Assembly: GCF_020497125.1 (NCBI RefSeq)
Contig: NC_059076.1
Location: 9,415,951 to 9,479,950 of the forward strand
Direction: 5' to 3'
DNA length: 64,000 nt
Source: Mauremys mutica
Lineage: Eukaryota; Chordata; Testudines; Geoemydidae
Shown: piece after piece, positions 19,951-32,329 of the stretch
Layout of the letters: every line of letters starts with the position of its first letter
How positions within the stretch are numbered: the first letter of the stretch is position 1
Position numbers and translations under genes: made by a program
Notes under the pieces: generated by a model
The model's input: only the letters and a program-made list of their open reading frames with translations
Told to the model about the DNA's origin: nothing
The model's database searches: none

Positions 19951-22329
19951 TAGGTGTTGACTAAGCCTGAGGAACAGCAGCTATAGGGAGTGGACTTCCC
20001 CCCCGGAAATTAGAACTAAGGTGTGGTCCTTCTGGCTCTAATTAACCACTAATCCTAGTAGAGGCCTATTTAAATCAGGCCCCACTTACTCTGCAAGGCT
20101 TGTGTTGCTGTCTCCTCCAGTGCTCCAGGAGGGCTGAAATGGAGCCTCTCAGGAGGGCACAACAGAATCCTGGAGAACAGTACAGACCCGTGGAAAAGAA
20201 GGTACTGATCCGGGGAGAATTTAGTCACAGGCTGGCTTGTGTTTCCCTTAAATATGTAAACTTTGGGTTCCTGAAAGGAACCAAGCCTTTAATCACACGT
20301 GAGATAAACATGGAACACAGAGAACAGTTAGGATTTGGGTCTAGAAGTAAAATGGGTGTAAGACACTTGTAAAATTAACACTGATACAGCTACATATGTG
20401 GCTTCCTCTTTCACCCGCTGCCTGTTTCTGTGCTGGTAGCATTTTCCAGTCCTTCCAGGGAATAACCTGCTGATTCTCATGGTTTCAGAGAAATGCCTAT
20501 AAACATGCTTGGAGTGTACCCTAAAAGTTCACAACACCCCAAAAATAAATAAATAAACTTTTTAAAAAACCGAAATGTAGTAGGGAAAAAAACCTCATGA
20601 TGTTTTGAGGCCTGATTTGGGATTTTTGAACACTAGGGGTTGGCAGTACTGATCCAAGGGGTGCTGGAGAATTCAGCTCTTGCCTTGGAACGAGTCTGAT
20701 CTTCCACTGCCAGCAGAGGACTTCGCGGGTGCCCTTTGCGCTGAGATGAGGTATGCCCGGGCCGCTAGGAGGGAGGGGTAGGGCACACAGTGTTGTGGCA
20801 ACACAGCTTCTGGCTGCAGTCAGTGAAATGTGGAGCAGCTTTGAAGCTTCTAGCAGAGTGAGGTGCTACTTGCTCTGAGTACGGGCACTGGAATGTGGCT
20901 GAGAGGAAGGCAGTAGATGGGGAGTCAGTGATAGCATATGCTTAAAGTAGACACCAACAATTTGCTGCATGCAAATACAAACTATCTTGTGTCACCTCAC
21001 TGACTTACTTGGGTTTACTAGAGGGGGAATTTGGCCCAATGACATTGCACCAATATTAATATAATTGACATCAACAATTTGAGACACTATCATAGGTTTA
21101 ATATCTCCCACTTTGAAAACAAACCTCTGTCTGTGTATACATACAGACTTTTAGATATAGTTGTAGATCACTTCTGGATCTATAACACTGGCTGTTTTGG
21201 CTGGGTCTTGGTATTTATCTGGTGAGAGAAGACCACTATCCTGTAACAGTATTCTGGTCGAGTGATAAACATCTCTTAATTATGTGAGTTGGTTATTTAA
21301 CCTTAGTTGCATTAGGGGATCTGCTAAGTATATGATTAGAATGTGTCTAGATCTAATGGCTTATTTTAATTGACTATATATGCATGTGATTGTATCTGCA
21401 GTGTTACCTCAGACTGTCATTAGAAAGATGCAGCATCTGATAAAGGTTAATTTGGTGGCTAAAATATGTAAATAATCTGAGACTTGGGTCCCTTGTTTCA
21501 CCCCAGAACCTAGTTGCTGCAGTCATCCCAGTCCAAGTGATTACTTTATACTTAGCCAGGTAATACAACTGTGCTACCGTGACTGCCTTTGTCACTGAGC
21601 CACATTCATGCACAGTGGTGCAGGGAGAGGAAACTCTACCTCCGCTCATTATATCAGTAACATCTTATGTCACACTGGCAGCCAGAGCATGATAGAACCT
21701 TTTCAATGCAGACTCCAAGGAAGAAAAGGAAGATATTCACAATACATATATCTCTGCCATTCTTATTCATAACCAATAGGACTTCAGTTATTGACTGTTA
21801 AACTCAGCTGTGTGGTCATAAATCTAGAGCCAGACAACATCTGCATTTGAGGGAGGCGTGCACCTGCCTCGCCTAGCAAGCTCCAGCAGTCATTCTGCCC
21901 AAAGGGTGCAAGAGGGGGTGGGCACTAGATGAGTTGGACTCAGGAAGCCATGTGCAGCCCACAGCAACAGCTTTATTGAACTGCATAATTCATAAACAAT
22001 GCTACAGATTCCCAGCTCCCAGGAGATGACATGCCTTATATTAACTACTGTAACCTTCTGTCTGGGGGCAATTCTGCAATGGCTTGGGTTCAATCTGGCC
22101 AGCTGTTCTTATCTAAAATAAATAAAGCTATGTGGCTTGAGCCCCCACGCAAAGCCCTACTCTGAGCTCTGACTTTAGGAAATGAAAATATAACTCAAGC
22201 TGGTTGGGGAAGGCTTCTCAGGTGGGGACTCAAACCTGGGCACTCCAGATCTCAGGCAAGTGCTGGGTAAAGTGTATACATGCCAACACTCACTCTGTCC
22301 CTTAAATGTGTGCCCACATGAAACTCATA
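19951..22329. other. Unassigned sequence
   Basis: No gene or firm repeat. Near 21970 the minus strand reads ttcaataaagctgttgctgt, a polyadenylation-like phrase also approximated at 32370 and 40540. It may mark eroded LTR or retrocopy ends. Confidence 0.4.
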
Positions 22330-22650
22330 TTGTCTCAAACTGATGAGTAGTTTCCAGTTGACCAAAACTGCATTTTTCAATAAGTAAAACAATTCATCCA
22401 AAAAATTCACTGTAAGGGCCCTATTGCTGCCTACTTTCCTGCACTGTGCATTGTAACCTGTGGTGTTCCTTGAATGGCTCTAAAGCCACAAGCTTGTGAT
22501 TAGAGCCAGTGAAATGCTAATTGATTTTCTTGGGAAATAGAGAGACAAATTTCCAGTGAATATGGCCAGTTTATTGATGACCAAAACAAAACAAACAACC
22601 CTGAAACTCCAGACTGGATTTTCCTTAGTAAAATATTAATGAATTTTACC
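22330..22650. repeat. AT-rich TTTCA-type repeat fragments
   Basis: Short blocks (aaaactgcatttttcaataa, caaatttccagtgaatatgg, accaaaacaaaacaaac) resemble the AT-rich repeat at 51495. Weakly supported. Confidence 0.3.
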
Positions 22651-23075
22651 TAAAAAACCAGGGCTGTCGATTAATCACAGTTATCTCATACGATTAATCA
22701 TGATTTTAATCACAATTAATTTTGAGTTAATCACACTTACTTTTTTTAATCTCACTGTTAAACAATAGAATGCCAATTGAAATGTATATATTTTGAATGT
22801 TTTTCTACATTTTCAAATATAATGATTTCAATTACAACACAGAATACAAAGTGTACAGTGCTCACTTTATATATTTTTATTACAAATATTTGCACCATAA
22901 AAATGATAAAGGAAATAGCATTTTTCAATTCACCTCATACATGTACCACAGTGCAATCTCTTTATCGTGAAAGCACAATTTACAAGTGTAGATTTTTTTG
23001 GTTACATAATGGCACTCAAAAATAAAACAAAGTAAAACTTTAGAGCCTACAAGTCCACTCAGTCCTACTTCTTGT

Positions 23076-23291
23076 TCAGCCAATCACAACATGTTTGTTT
23101 ACATTTACGGGAGATAATGCTGCCTGCTTCTTATTTACAATGTCACCTGAAAGTGAGAACAGGCATTTGCATGGCACCGTTGTAGATGGCATTGCAAGGT
23201 GTTTACGTGCCATATATGCTAAACATTTGTATGCCCCTTCATGCTTTGGCCACCATTCTAGAGGACATGGTTCCATGCTGATGACACTCAT
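23076..23291 (-). pseudogene. hAT transposase C-terminal dimerisation-domain remnant
   Basis: The minus-strand frame of 71 codons contains ARKHLAMPSTTVPCKCLFSL then GDIVNKKQAALSPVNVNKHV. This is the hAT dimerisation motif (typically RKYLAxPATxxPxERxFSxAGxIVxxKRxxLxPxxVxxLxxL), including the WW (Glu-Trp-Trp-Pro-Lys) upstream. It lies in the left inverted arm, so it points opposite to the transposase remnant at 23483. Confidence 0.85.
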
Positions 23292-23482
23292 TTAAAAAAG
23301 TAATACATTCAGTCACAAACATAATTAACTCCTTTGGTGAGAATTGTATGTCTCCTGCTCTGTGTTTTACCCGCATTCTGCCATATATTTCATGTTATAG
23401 CTGTCTTGGATGATGACCCAGCATGTTGCTCGTTTTAAGAACGCTTTCACTGCAGACTTGACAAAACACAGAAGGTACCATT

Positions 23483-23677
23483 GTGAGATTTCTAAATATA
23501 GCTACAGCACTCAAGCCAAGATTTAAGAATCTGAAGTGCCTTCCAAAATCTGAGAGGGATGAGGTGTGGAGCATGCTTTCAGAAGTCTTAAAAGAGCAAC
23601 ACTCCGATGCAGAAACTATAGAATCCAAACTACCAAAAAAGAAAATCAACCTTCTTTTATTTTTACAATGCAACTAG
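23483..23677 (+). pseudogene. hAT transposase internal remnant
   Basis: The forward frame reads RFLNIATALKPRFKNLKCLP then SERDEVWSMLSEVLKEQ, the ALDPRFK-type block that precedes the dimerisation domain in hAT transposases (Asp is replaced by Lys here). The frame ends at 23677, where homology passes straight to the terminal arm, so the expected downstream domain is missing on this strand. Confidence 0.85.
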
Positions 23678-23859
23678 TTATAATAAAAAATAAATATAAA
23701 GTGTGAGCACTGTGTGCACTTTGTATTCTGTGTTGAAATCGAAATCAATATATTTGAAAATATAGAAAACATACAAAAATATTTAAATACATGTTGTTCT
23801 GATTAATGATTAATTGTGATTTTTTTTAATCACTTCACAGCCCTACAAAAAACACTAAT

Positions 23860-24030
23860 TATATTTAAAAAAAAAAAAACTCTAAATTTCAGTTTTCCAG
23901 TGTTTTGACAAACCTATTCTGTTTCAACCACAACAAACATTTTGGTTAAAACTTATTTTTTTGTTTTTGTTTTTTGGTGGGAGTGGGAGGGGAGTTTCAA
24001 TGAAAAAACTTCCAGAAACTCTACTTTTGA
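23860..24030. repeat. AT-rich TTTCA-type repeat
   Basis: tctaaatttcagttttccag, ccaaaatg-like complements and a T-rich run (tttttttgtttttgtttttt, ~23957) resemble the AT-rich dispersed repeat at 51495. It directly follows the hAT TSD. Confidence 0.4.
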
Positions 24031-25003
24031 TGAGAGATTAGAGGTTGGGAGCAGCCTTTATTTCAATGGGCTATGAACGAACACAGGTGAATGGGAGATA
24101 GGCGGCTGGCATGTACAGCTAAGGTCCAAATAGGTCTAAGTGATACTAGTGCCTACAGAAGTGTCACAGATATAATTGTACTGTGGACTCTGTTTCAAAA
24201 ATCCTTTGTCCTTGCTCTCATGCCAATGCTCAGTAGAACTTCACATTGGGATGGTTTTCTGAAATATATTTTTAAAACATCTTCTGGATATGGAGGTAGA
24301 GGAAAATAGATGTGTATGTCTAAAATCGGATTAGCTGAATTGCCACCAGTTAGATTAATGACAGTACATGTGAGTGCATGGCTTGAATGGAGAAAAAGCT
24401 ATTAAATTAAGTTTCTTCACCATCAAGATTTTCCCCCGACTGACCTTAGTTCCCAATGAATACATATTTGTTTAAGCTATAAGAATCCAATATCCTTGAG
24501 GTTTGACATACATTTTCTATTACCCAGCTAAATACTTTCACCGTACAACTTTTATTGTGAAGCAAAGCAAAACAGTTATCGCTAGGATCATTCATAATCA
24601 TTTATCTTTTCATTACCAATATGTATTTCAGGCTACAGAACAGTTTCTCATCTTCTCTACTGCAACTGTTCTATAGCATGGCACTTCCTAAAAAAATCAG
24701 CTGTTTTCCCAGCTAAAGCTGATGTGAAAAAGTGAGGATGGTGTAAGTTCAAAAACTTAACCATTTTAAAAGGAATGTAAGGAAATACAGTCCGGTTCCT
24801 TTTTTGAAACTGTCATAAACCATAATCTCCAGAGCCCTATTAACCTGAAAGTCATGTGTCCATAATGGGTTGCTTTGTTTATTTCTGTTGGATCATGGGT
24901 TTTAAAGATTCTCAATCTATCTCTTTTATAGGGAAGGATTTTTTTCTTTCTTTTTAGTAGGAGTCCAGTGATCTGGATTGTAATCTCAGCTCCGGGATGG
25001 ATT
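24031..25003. other. Unassigned sequence
   Basis: No recognised feature. Confidence 0.45.
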
Positions 25004-25528
25004 TAGAATCATAGAATATCAGGGTTGGAAGGGACCTCAGGAGGTCATCTAGTCCACCCCCCTGCTCAAAGCAGGACCAATTCCCAACTAAATCATCCCA
25101 GTCAGGGCTTTCTCAAGCCAGGCCTTAAAAACCTCTAAGGAAGGAGATTCCACCACCTCCCTAGGTAACCCATTCCAGTGTTTCACCACCCTCCTAGTGA
25201 AAAAGTTTTTCCTACTATCCAACTTAAACTTCCCCCACTGCAACTTGACACCATTACTCCTTGTTCTGTCATCTTCTACCACTGAGAACAGTCTAGATCC
25301 ATCCTCTTTGGAACCGCCTTTCAGGTAGTTGGAAGCAGCTATCAAATCCCCCCTCATTTTTCTCTTCTGTATACTAAACAATCCCAGTTCCCTCAGCCTC
25401 TCCTCATAAGTCATGTGCTCCAGTCCCCTAATCATTTTTGTTGCCCTCTGCTGGACTCTTTCCAATTTTTCCACATCCTTCTTGTAGTGTGGGGTCCAAA
25501 ACTGGACACAGTACTCCAGATGAGGCCT
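25004..25528 (-). mobile_element. 5'-truncated CR1 LINE
   Basis: Left end agaatcatagaatatcag is the CR1 3' terminus. The minus strand keeps the last 128 ORF2 codons open (25474-25088, from [20 protein letters not shown] to [13 protein letters not shown]). Homology to the 41.6-kb CR1 stops after gtactccagatgaggcct. It carries several private differences ([13 protein letters not shown]), which suggests an older insertion. Confidence 0.94.
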
Positions 25529-25556
25529 TGCTCTGTGATGTTACAACAAATCACCT

Positions 25557-25830
25557 TGGACTTGTCTTCATGGGGAAACATAGCAGAAGAACTGGATGAT
25601 TCTAATTATAGTGCTAAAGGTAGACCAGCATAACTGCCTGTGTGAACACCCTTCTGGAATGAGCTCCCTTTTTTGATATAGTTTGCACAACGTTTAAAGT
25701 GACATAAGCTATAGCAGAGAAAGGCCCTCATTCCAGAGTAAGTGATCATGTCAGGACTTACACTGGTATAACTACAGTGCTGTGATACCAGTATAGTTCT
25801 ACAGGTAAATTTCCCCATAGAGACAAGCTC
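25557..25830. mobile_element. Degenerate palindromic MITE
   Basis: Left gacttgtcttcatggggaaa and right ttccccatagagacaagctc are inverted. Inner arms tataactgcctgtg/acactggtataactac are partial. No TSD could be assigned. Confidence 0.6.
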
Positions 25831-26589
25831 TTCGCATCACTGTAAGATGGACAGACTATACTCCACTGGGATGTGGGGAGGCTTCATTCAGTAGGGTCTA
25901 GGTTTAGGGGGAGATAAGTGCCCAACTCCCCTCAAATCTCAATCACTATTAGGTGCAAATGGCGGTTAGATGCCTTTGAACATCTCTCCTTTATCTTACA
26001 AGCTGCCGAGGGTAAGGAGCAGCATGTAGTTGTGCTGCCGCAGCAGTAAAGACCAGATTGTAACTTGAAATCCACAATTACAAACATGCCCAGCCTGCTC
26101 TGCTCTCCAGGACTTCAGGGAAAGGCCCGCTCAGAACTTCCAAATTACAGGCTTGTTACCTTGCTGGTGAGAAGATAGGAGAGGTCAGCACATCTTCATC
26201 ATGGAATTTTGACTGCAGACCCTAAAGCTAAGGCCAACAGAATGGGCTTCATTACAAATCCCAGATTGCTTCCCTGAGATCCTCCCGCCCGCTCAGTGAC
26301 TGCTTCACTCTTTGCCAGACAGGAATTCTTGCAGTCAGACCTGGAATGACATGGTGCTAGCCCCCTGACGGTCCCTCGAATAAGCCTTGAAGGGCCTGTA
26401 TACCCTGTTACAGGCTATTTAATGTGAGTGCTTCCCTCTTTAAAGGGAGATTTTTAAAAGTACAAGCTCCACTGAAAGCCAACGGGATTCATGACCCTAA
26501 ACCCCTTAAAGGTTTCTGAAAACTTCCCCTTAGAGATAAGGGAGTTTTGAGATGTAAAAGTTCCAGTTGTTAGGCTGTGAAGACAGCAT
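25831..26589. other. Unassigned sequence
   Basis: No recognised feature; 25930-25990 has a weak ttagatgcctttgaa fragment of the TTAGGC palindrome. Confidence 0.4.
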
Positions 26590-26597
26590 AGTAAGAG

Positions 26598-26895
26598 CAG
26601 GGGTGAAAGTAACTTAAAGAACTTACCGGTACGCCGGAGTCCTGAGCAGGGGTGAGGCCTCAACCAGAAGAGGTGGGGCCTGGGGTTCCGGCTGTGGCTG
26701 GGAGCCACAGGGCCTTTAAATCACTCTGGAGCTACCAGCTACAGAGATGGCTGGGAGCCCCAGGCTTCAGGGATGAATTAAAGGGCCCAGGGCTCCCTGC
26801 AGCGGCTGGAGCCCTGGGCCCTTTAAATCACCACCAGAGAAGCCGGTTCAGTCTGGCACGGCGTACCGGCCCGTACCAGCTTACTTTCACCTCTG
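26598..26895. mobile_element. hAT MITE with perfect 8-bp TSD
   Basis: The 298-bp element starts caggggtgaaagtaact and ends ttactttcacctctg, inverted termini of about 15 bp with one mismatch. Identical 8-bp copies of agtaagag flank it (26590-26597 and 26896-26903). Internal segments repeat: gggcctttaaatca near 26710 and gggccctttaaatca near 26816. The 82-codon frame inside has no domain. Confidence 0.94.
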
Positions 26896-26903
26896 AGTAA
26901 GAG

Positions 26904-27209
26904 ACAGAGCTCTTTGGGTAATGGTGTCTACTTGGCCTAAATTTTTATACAAAGGGACTTAGGGGTTGAGTCAGGTGACTCAAGATAGTAAGCTCATTGG
27001 TACCTGGAAGCCCTGACTGTGAGCTACTTAGATGCCTCATGAAGCAAATAGCCAGCACAAAGCAAGTGCAAAAACCAACACCTTCTCCCATTTTTATCAG
27101 GAAGACTTAAAGGAAATGAGGATGGATCAGAATTGTATCCCCACCCCAACTGGAAACCACATAAACACTGAGGCACTTTTGTCAAATCTTGTGACCTTTG
27201 TTCGCTAGT
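26904..27209. other. Unassigned sequence
   Basis: No recognised feature. Confidence 0.4.
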
Positions 27210-27855
27210 CTTGTGATATTTGGTGTTTTTTCCCCTACACCCCAACCCCCAGCCTGCTCCTTCACCCCCAGCCCTGTTCTCAGTGCACCCCCACCCTCAG
27301 CTCAGTGCAGAGAGAGGAAGAGAATGGGCCAGAACCAGGGAGAAGGTAGGTACCCACTGTATGTGGGCAGGTCTGGGACCCCAGACCGGCAGCGGGGTGA
27401 GCGGGTCCGGCAGCCGGGATCCCAGCTGGCAGGACCCGGCAGATGGAACCCCTGAGTGGCAGCGGGCTGAGCCGCTCAGCCTACTGCCGGTCTGGGGTCC
27501 CAGCTGCCGGCCCCACACAGCCTGCTGCCGGTCTGGGGTTCTGTCTGCCGGACCCTTGCCAGCCGGGGTCCTGGCCGCAGGCCCCACTCAGCCTGCTGCC
27601 GGCCTAGACCAGCAGTGGGCTGAGTGGGCCGGCAGCATAAGATCAACATTTTAATTTAATTTTAAATGAAGCTTCTTAAACATTTTGAAAACCTTGTTTA
27701 TTTTACAATACAACAATAGTTTAGTTATATAATATATAGATGTATAGAGAGACCTTCTAAAAAACATTAAAATGTATTAGCGGCACATGAAACCTTAAAT
27801 TAAAGTGAATAAATGAAGACTCGGCACACCACTTCTGAAAGGTTGCTGACCCCTG
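27210..27855. mobile_element. hAT-type element, right end with GC-rich interior
   Basis: The right part contains agtgaataaatgaagactcg, gcacaccacttctgaaaggt and terminal ggttgctgacccctg, whose complement caggggtcagcaacc is a typical hAT terminus. 27290-27640 is a GC-rich block with repeated gcctgctgccggtctggggt units. This creates 96- and 144-codon frames without a domain. The left terminus and TSD were not located, so the left boundary is provisional. Confidence 0.6.
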
Positions 27856-28979
27856 CACCATGATCTCCCTTATTGGAAAGAGTAGGTGTGGGGGGGGGGG
27901 CATCCTGAAATCCCTGGCAAGAGTGCATTATGGGAGATGTGATACAGCTAAGGATCCCAGCCAATAGAGAGAAATGGAGTCATGAGGCAACTGACCTACA
28001 ACTTCCCTGAGGCACCATGGCTGCTGTTCTTAATTTAAATATTTCATTCTTTGGATGAAATATTTTGGTTTTGCCCTCTTCAACAACAACAAAAAAATCA
28101 TTTTCCATGGGAAACAGACACTTTGTAAACATTTGTTTATTCTAAAACATACTTTTCCATGGAAAAACTGGACCTAAAAGCTAGACCCAATGCCCATTGA
28201 AGTCAATTGGAAATGCTCCCATTTCTATCACTATAAGAGGTATTAAGTTGGGAGTCCATATTAACTATAAATAATTAGGTCCTTTTTACCCAATCATTTG
28301 ACAGCAAGTATGTACTGGTATAGATAATATTAAAAATAATCCATATCTCAGGGTTTTTCTATTTTATTTGCTTTTTCAAATGAGAAGTTTCCTGTTACAA
28401 AGAGATAATAAAAATGAAATGCTAACCAGAGAAGCAATTAACTTGGCGAGAGTTTTATTTAATAGATGACAAAGGAAGGCATTACCAGAGAGATTTGCAG
28501 AGGTTTACACTGCTTAAACAGTGCTAAAACTGAGACTGCACCTTCTAGATGGGAAAATGCTCTGAATATCCTATTAGAACTGGAAGAATGGCAAAACATC
28601 ATGTCATACAAGAAGCTGTGCAGTGACTTGGAACTTAACAGATTCAATATAAAACACTTTGGAGAATATATATTATCCTTGATTAACATAAAAATTATTT
28701 ATTCTAGCATAGTGTTGTCTAGAGGGGCCCTCCAGAATCAGGACTCCATTGTAGAGTTGATTTAATCACTTCTAGCCCCCGCCCCCTGCCTTCAAAAAGC
28801 AGATTCAGGCTAGCCAGTACACTTCATGGATTTGTGTCCATCAGTGAATTCTTATGATGTAATAAAAAAGAGAAATTCAGAAGACTCAAACCTCAGGTTT
28901 GAATCCCCACTCTGGAGCAATAACTTCAATCCAAGTCGCCTCCCACCAGATGAGTGCTCCAAGCACCAGCATATACAGA
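27856..28979. other. Mostly unassigned; AT-rich repeat at 28060-28170
   Basis: 28060-28170 has ttttccatgggaaacagaca and cttttccatggaaaaactgg, facing arms of the TTTTCCATGGAAA repeat type. The rest, including a 99-codon forward frame at 28466-28765, shows no domain or splice context that I can defend. 27890-27900 is a G run. Confidence 0.4.
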
Positions 28980-29192
28980 GCAGTGGTTCCCAACCTTTCC
29001 AGGCTACCTTACCTAACCCCTGGTATAGACAGCGCTGTGTCGATGGGAGGACCTCTCCTGTCAACCTAGCTACCAGCTCTTGTGGAGGTGGGTTAACTAT
29101 GCTGACAGAAGCGGCTCTCCAGCCTCATCACTGAAGTGCTACAGTGGCACAGCTACACCGCTGCAGCTTTGTAAGTGTAGACCTGCCCTAAA
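28980..29192. repeat. DNA-transposon fragments (hAT terminus plus MITE half)
   Basis: 28980-29003 cagtggttcccaacctttcc is a recognisable hAT-type 5' terminus, without the rest. 29025-29192 holds cagcgctgtgtcgatgggag, tggaggtgggttaactatgc and terminal gtgtagacctgccc, one arm of a 'tgtagac' MITE. Confidence 0.5.
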
Positions 29193-30291
29193 TTAACATA
29201 AGTCAACTAACAGCGGCCTTAAGTCACAAAACAGCACAAGGCTTTGTTTATTATTGTGTAAAAATCACAAGTGTTGCAAACTGCTGGTAGATAACCACAA
29301 GAATGCAGCTGGTAGCAGTTTTAGAGTAATTACTACATGGTTACGCTCTCCACTTACCCTATATTGGGATTGGCAATCCCCAGCATATGTCAGAGGTCTT
29401 CTGGAGGACTGGGGGAGGACCTCCTCCATTTTCTCTTCTCTATGGGTGCTATCTGAGTACTAGCCCCAAATAGAGTTTTGGGGGTTAACTACCAGGAAAA
29501 GCCACTGCCCCCCAAACCTAAAGAAGTAGGAAGCAGGCTTATCTTTTCCTCCCTCAATGCCTACTTCCACGGTTTAGGGTTATACACACTTTATAATCCT
29601 CACCACAAGAACTAAGGGGTCCCTGGCAGCCATTGGCTAGGGATTATCAGGTATTTCAGAGAGGGGATTGCTAAGAACTCCTAGGGTTCCCTTGTTAGCA
29701 GAGCTGGCAGAAGGAACGGGATGGCTTCCCAACTCCTACTGTCCTCTGGGGACTGGGGATTTTCAGGTTGCTTCCTGTATTCCTCTTCTGACAATTCTCT
29801 TCAGGATTTTGAAAGGCAAGTGGCTCTTGGTGGCCCCCTGAAGATGAAGCACCTTGTCCCAGGAAGGAGTGGATCCATGGGAACTGAAAGGATAGGTAGA
29901 GAAGATGCCCTAGAGCTGGGATAGAAGTGGGGTCTGCTGTTGTGTACAGAATCCAAATTAACCCTCAGGGATTGATTCCCACCCCCAGGAGTCCACCCCT
30001 GTAATGTTTGCTGCTCCTACTTTTATGCTTTGGTCACAACTTTTAAAATGAGGAGCCTAATGTCCGCCTCCAGCCCATGGCTAGGCTCTTAAATGAGTGA
30101 GCTGATTCTGAGAAGTGCTGAGTACCCAACAATCTTCTTCAGACAAAAATCATTACACCAACCACCAACTTCACTATGAAATTTCTCTGCATAAGCAGCT
30201 CCTACTAGCCAAGACTCCAGCAACTGAGATGGTCTGAGGGTCGTCTGGGCATTGGTTGCTGCTGCAAGACTGAACAGAGCTTGGATTCAGG
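29193..30291. other. Unassigned sequence
   Basis: No recognised feature. Confidence 0.45.
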
Positions 30292-30400
30292 CTGAGATTT
30301 TTCCAAAGGGCCTATGGGAATTAGGTGCCCAAATCCCATTAAGTTACAATGGGAGTGAAGCGCCTAACTTCTATAAGCTCCTTTGGAAATCCCACCTCAG
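30292..30400. repeat. 109-bp palindromic repeat
   Basis: Outer arms ctgagatttttccaaagg / cctttggaaatcccacctcag and inner arms ggaattaggtgccc / gcgcctaacttc pair around atcccattaagttacaatgg. Same design as 18140-18217. Confidence 0.7.
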
Positions 30401-32329
30401 TGAGCCCAAATGGGTTTTGTGGTATTCATGCAGTTGAGACGTGTGATACACTCGGACAAATCAAAGCACAAGTCTCTGGCTGAAAGGGGAAGCAGGCTTA
30501 GTTATGAGGGAAAGAGTTGGTAATGACCAGTGGGATCAATCCATCCTGCTCTTTCCATGATCTCCTAGATTCTCTCAGGGTGCTCACAAGATGCTCATTG
30601 CTCCCCAAAAACATTTTCCTGCCCCACGAAACATCCTCCCTTTTCAACAGTAATGCCACCTGGTGACAACAACATGTCAAAACAAATATCCAAATAGACA
30701 AAGCCACGTAGACTGACAACCCTACCATAGTCATACTGAATGGAGGATTATTTGTGGAATGAGCAGGGAATCGGAACCATAAGCTAAAGCAAAGCATTAG
30801 TTGGCCTTTTCTTCATCTTGGTATTCTAGGACTGAATAATATTAAGAAAATACAACCCCGCCGCCGCCCCCCTTTGAGTGTCTTCAAAATGCTAGTGGAC
30901 TTTGAAGCCATTGCAGAAATGGCAATATAGGAGATAAAATAACAAGTAGAGATCTCACACTCCTCAGTTCCTCTTACCTTTCCAAATTGACACACAAGCT
31001 TTCCATATGTATTTGAAGCACGAGGAAATCTATAAAATGCTGTGGTATAGACCGAGAATCTCTCTGTGTACTGAAACTTAGATTAAACCCCCTTTCCATC
31101 AGTTTTATTCAGTGCCTGTAACTCTGAGCCAAATGTATTCTAGCAAAGTGAAATGCAATTTACACATTCCACAGGGCCTTCCCCTCTGATTAGGAACCAT
31201 AGTTATTGAAAGCCTCAGGGTGCTGCTCAGAAGCACAGCAAAGTATTTCACCCAACTAAAAGCTCACCTTTATGCAGGCAAAACTTATTACCATCCGGAG
31301 AAGAGAAGCTGTTATGTGTAATGCATGGCTTACACCTTATTCATCAGGGTCTATCTCTGTCTGTGTGATAGCTAGGGGGAATTTGCTTCATGGCATCATA
31401 TATCACAAGATAACTTTCCCTGCATTCTTATTCACAAATTGGCACTGTTCCCTTCTCTTGCTTTGAGGGTTCTGCCCTCTCTGGTTTGCATGCTTTCTTG
31501 CCTGAATTCCAAAACTCTCTCCCCATATTCCCAGAGTAAGATCAGATTGCCTTATAAACAGTCTATAGTGTGAAAGGAGCAGAGTGCTGATCATTAAGAC
31601 CTTGACATCTCTAAGATTTTCCCATTTAATATATGGGACCGATTTGATTATCATGACACATGATTTCTCCTTCCCAATTCATCATGGCCTTCATTATTCT
31701 CACATTTGATCTTGTGCACTCTTGGAATGATCACCTTGCTTTTCTGAGTGTTCTGTATGGTGCAGACACCATACAACACTCTTACTGGACTCAGCTATAG
31801 ACACATGCACACAGCCAAAGAAGACCCTTTGTGAATGGGTCCTGGATTGCTCAGTGTACAGGAACCACTTACAGAAAGCTGACTCTTTGGATGATGGTGC
31901 TTGGCATTTTGTAACAAGTACAGCCCTACGATGTGAGATCACCCCCTGTATTTCTAACGGAAGCTGTGTGGAATTCCGTGGCTTCAGTTCACAGAGACAC
32001 ATGCCAAACCTTTGTTGCTGTTTGTTTTCTAACACTCCTGCATTTCTGCCCTCGAATGCAAACAGCCACATGAACCCCAGCCAAATCCATCAGTTTGCCT
32101 GGCCAGAGAGCCACCTAGAGCATTTTCCACCTTGTCATCTTGAAGGAGGGTTATCAGCTCCCTGGCTTCCACTGTCCTGAATCCTGCCTAATGCAAACAG
32201 ATTCCTGACAGCATTTGGGAACCATGGGAGTTGGGGGTGGGGGGTGAGAGTCAGGTAGGGTTAAGAACCAGCAAGAAAGCATGGACCATGGGAGTTATAG
32301 TTCTGGAGCAAGCAGAGAAGGAAATAGAC
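30401..32329. other. Unassigned sequence
   Basis: No repeat family or exon recognised. Open frames of up to 123 codons on the minus strand and 108 on the plus strand around 31700-32180 overlap each other and show no domain. Confidence 0.4.

Larger units (their letters stand above)
22659..23845 (+). mobile_element. Deleted hAT transposon with long inverted arms
   Basis: The left terminus cagggctgtcgattaatc faces the right terminus ending ttaatcacttcacagccct, so the ends are inverted repeats. 8-bp duplications flank it: taaaaaac (22651-22658) and caaaaaac (23846-23853), one mismatch. The arms pair far beyond the termini: cacagaatacaaagtgtaca (left, ~22840) is the complement of cactttgtattctgtgttg (right, ~23717), and the acattttcaaatataatg/ aatatatttgaaaatatag segments also face each other. 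Transposase remnants lie inside on both strands. The ~1.19-kb element cannot encode a complete transposase. Confidence 0.9.

Noticed and set aside
27220..27654. 144-codon forward and 96-codon reverse frames
   Set aside because: Created by repeated CTGCCGGTCTGGGG-like units inside a DNA transposon.
29025..29192. Possible small gene with plus-strand frame through 29134
   Set aside because: The sequence is one arm of a MITE family and the frame is chance.
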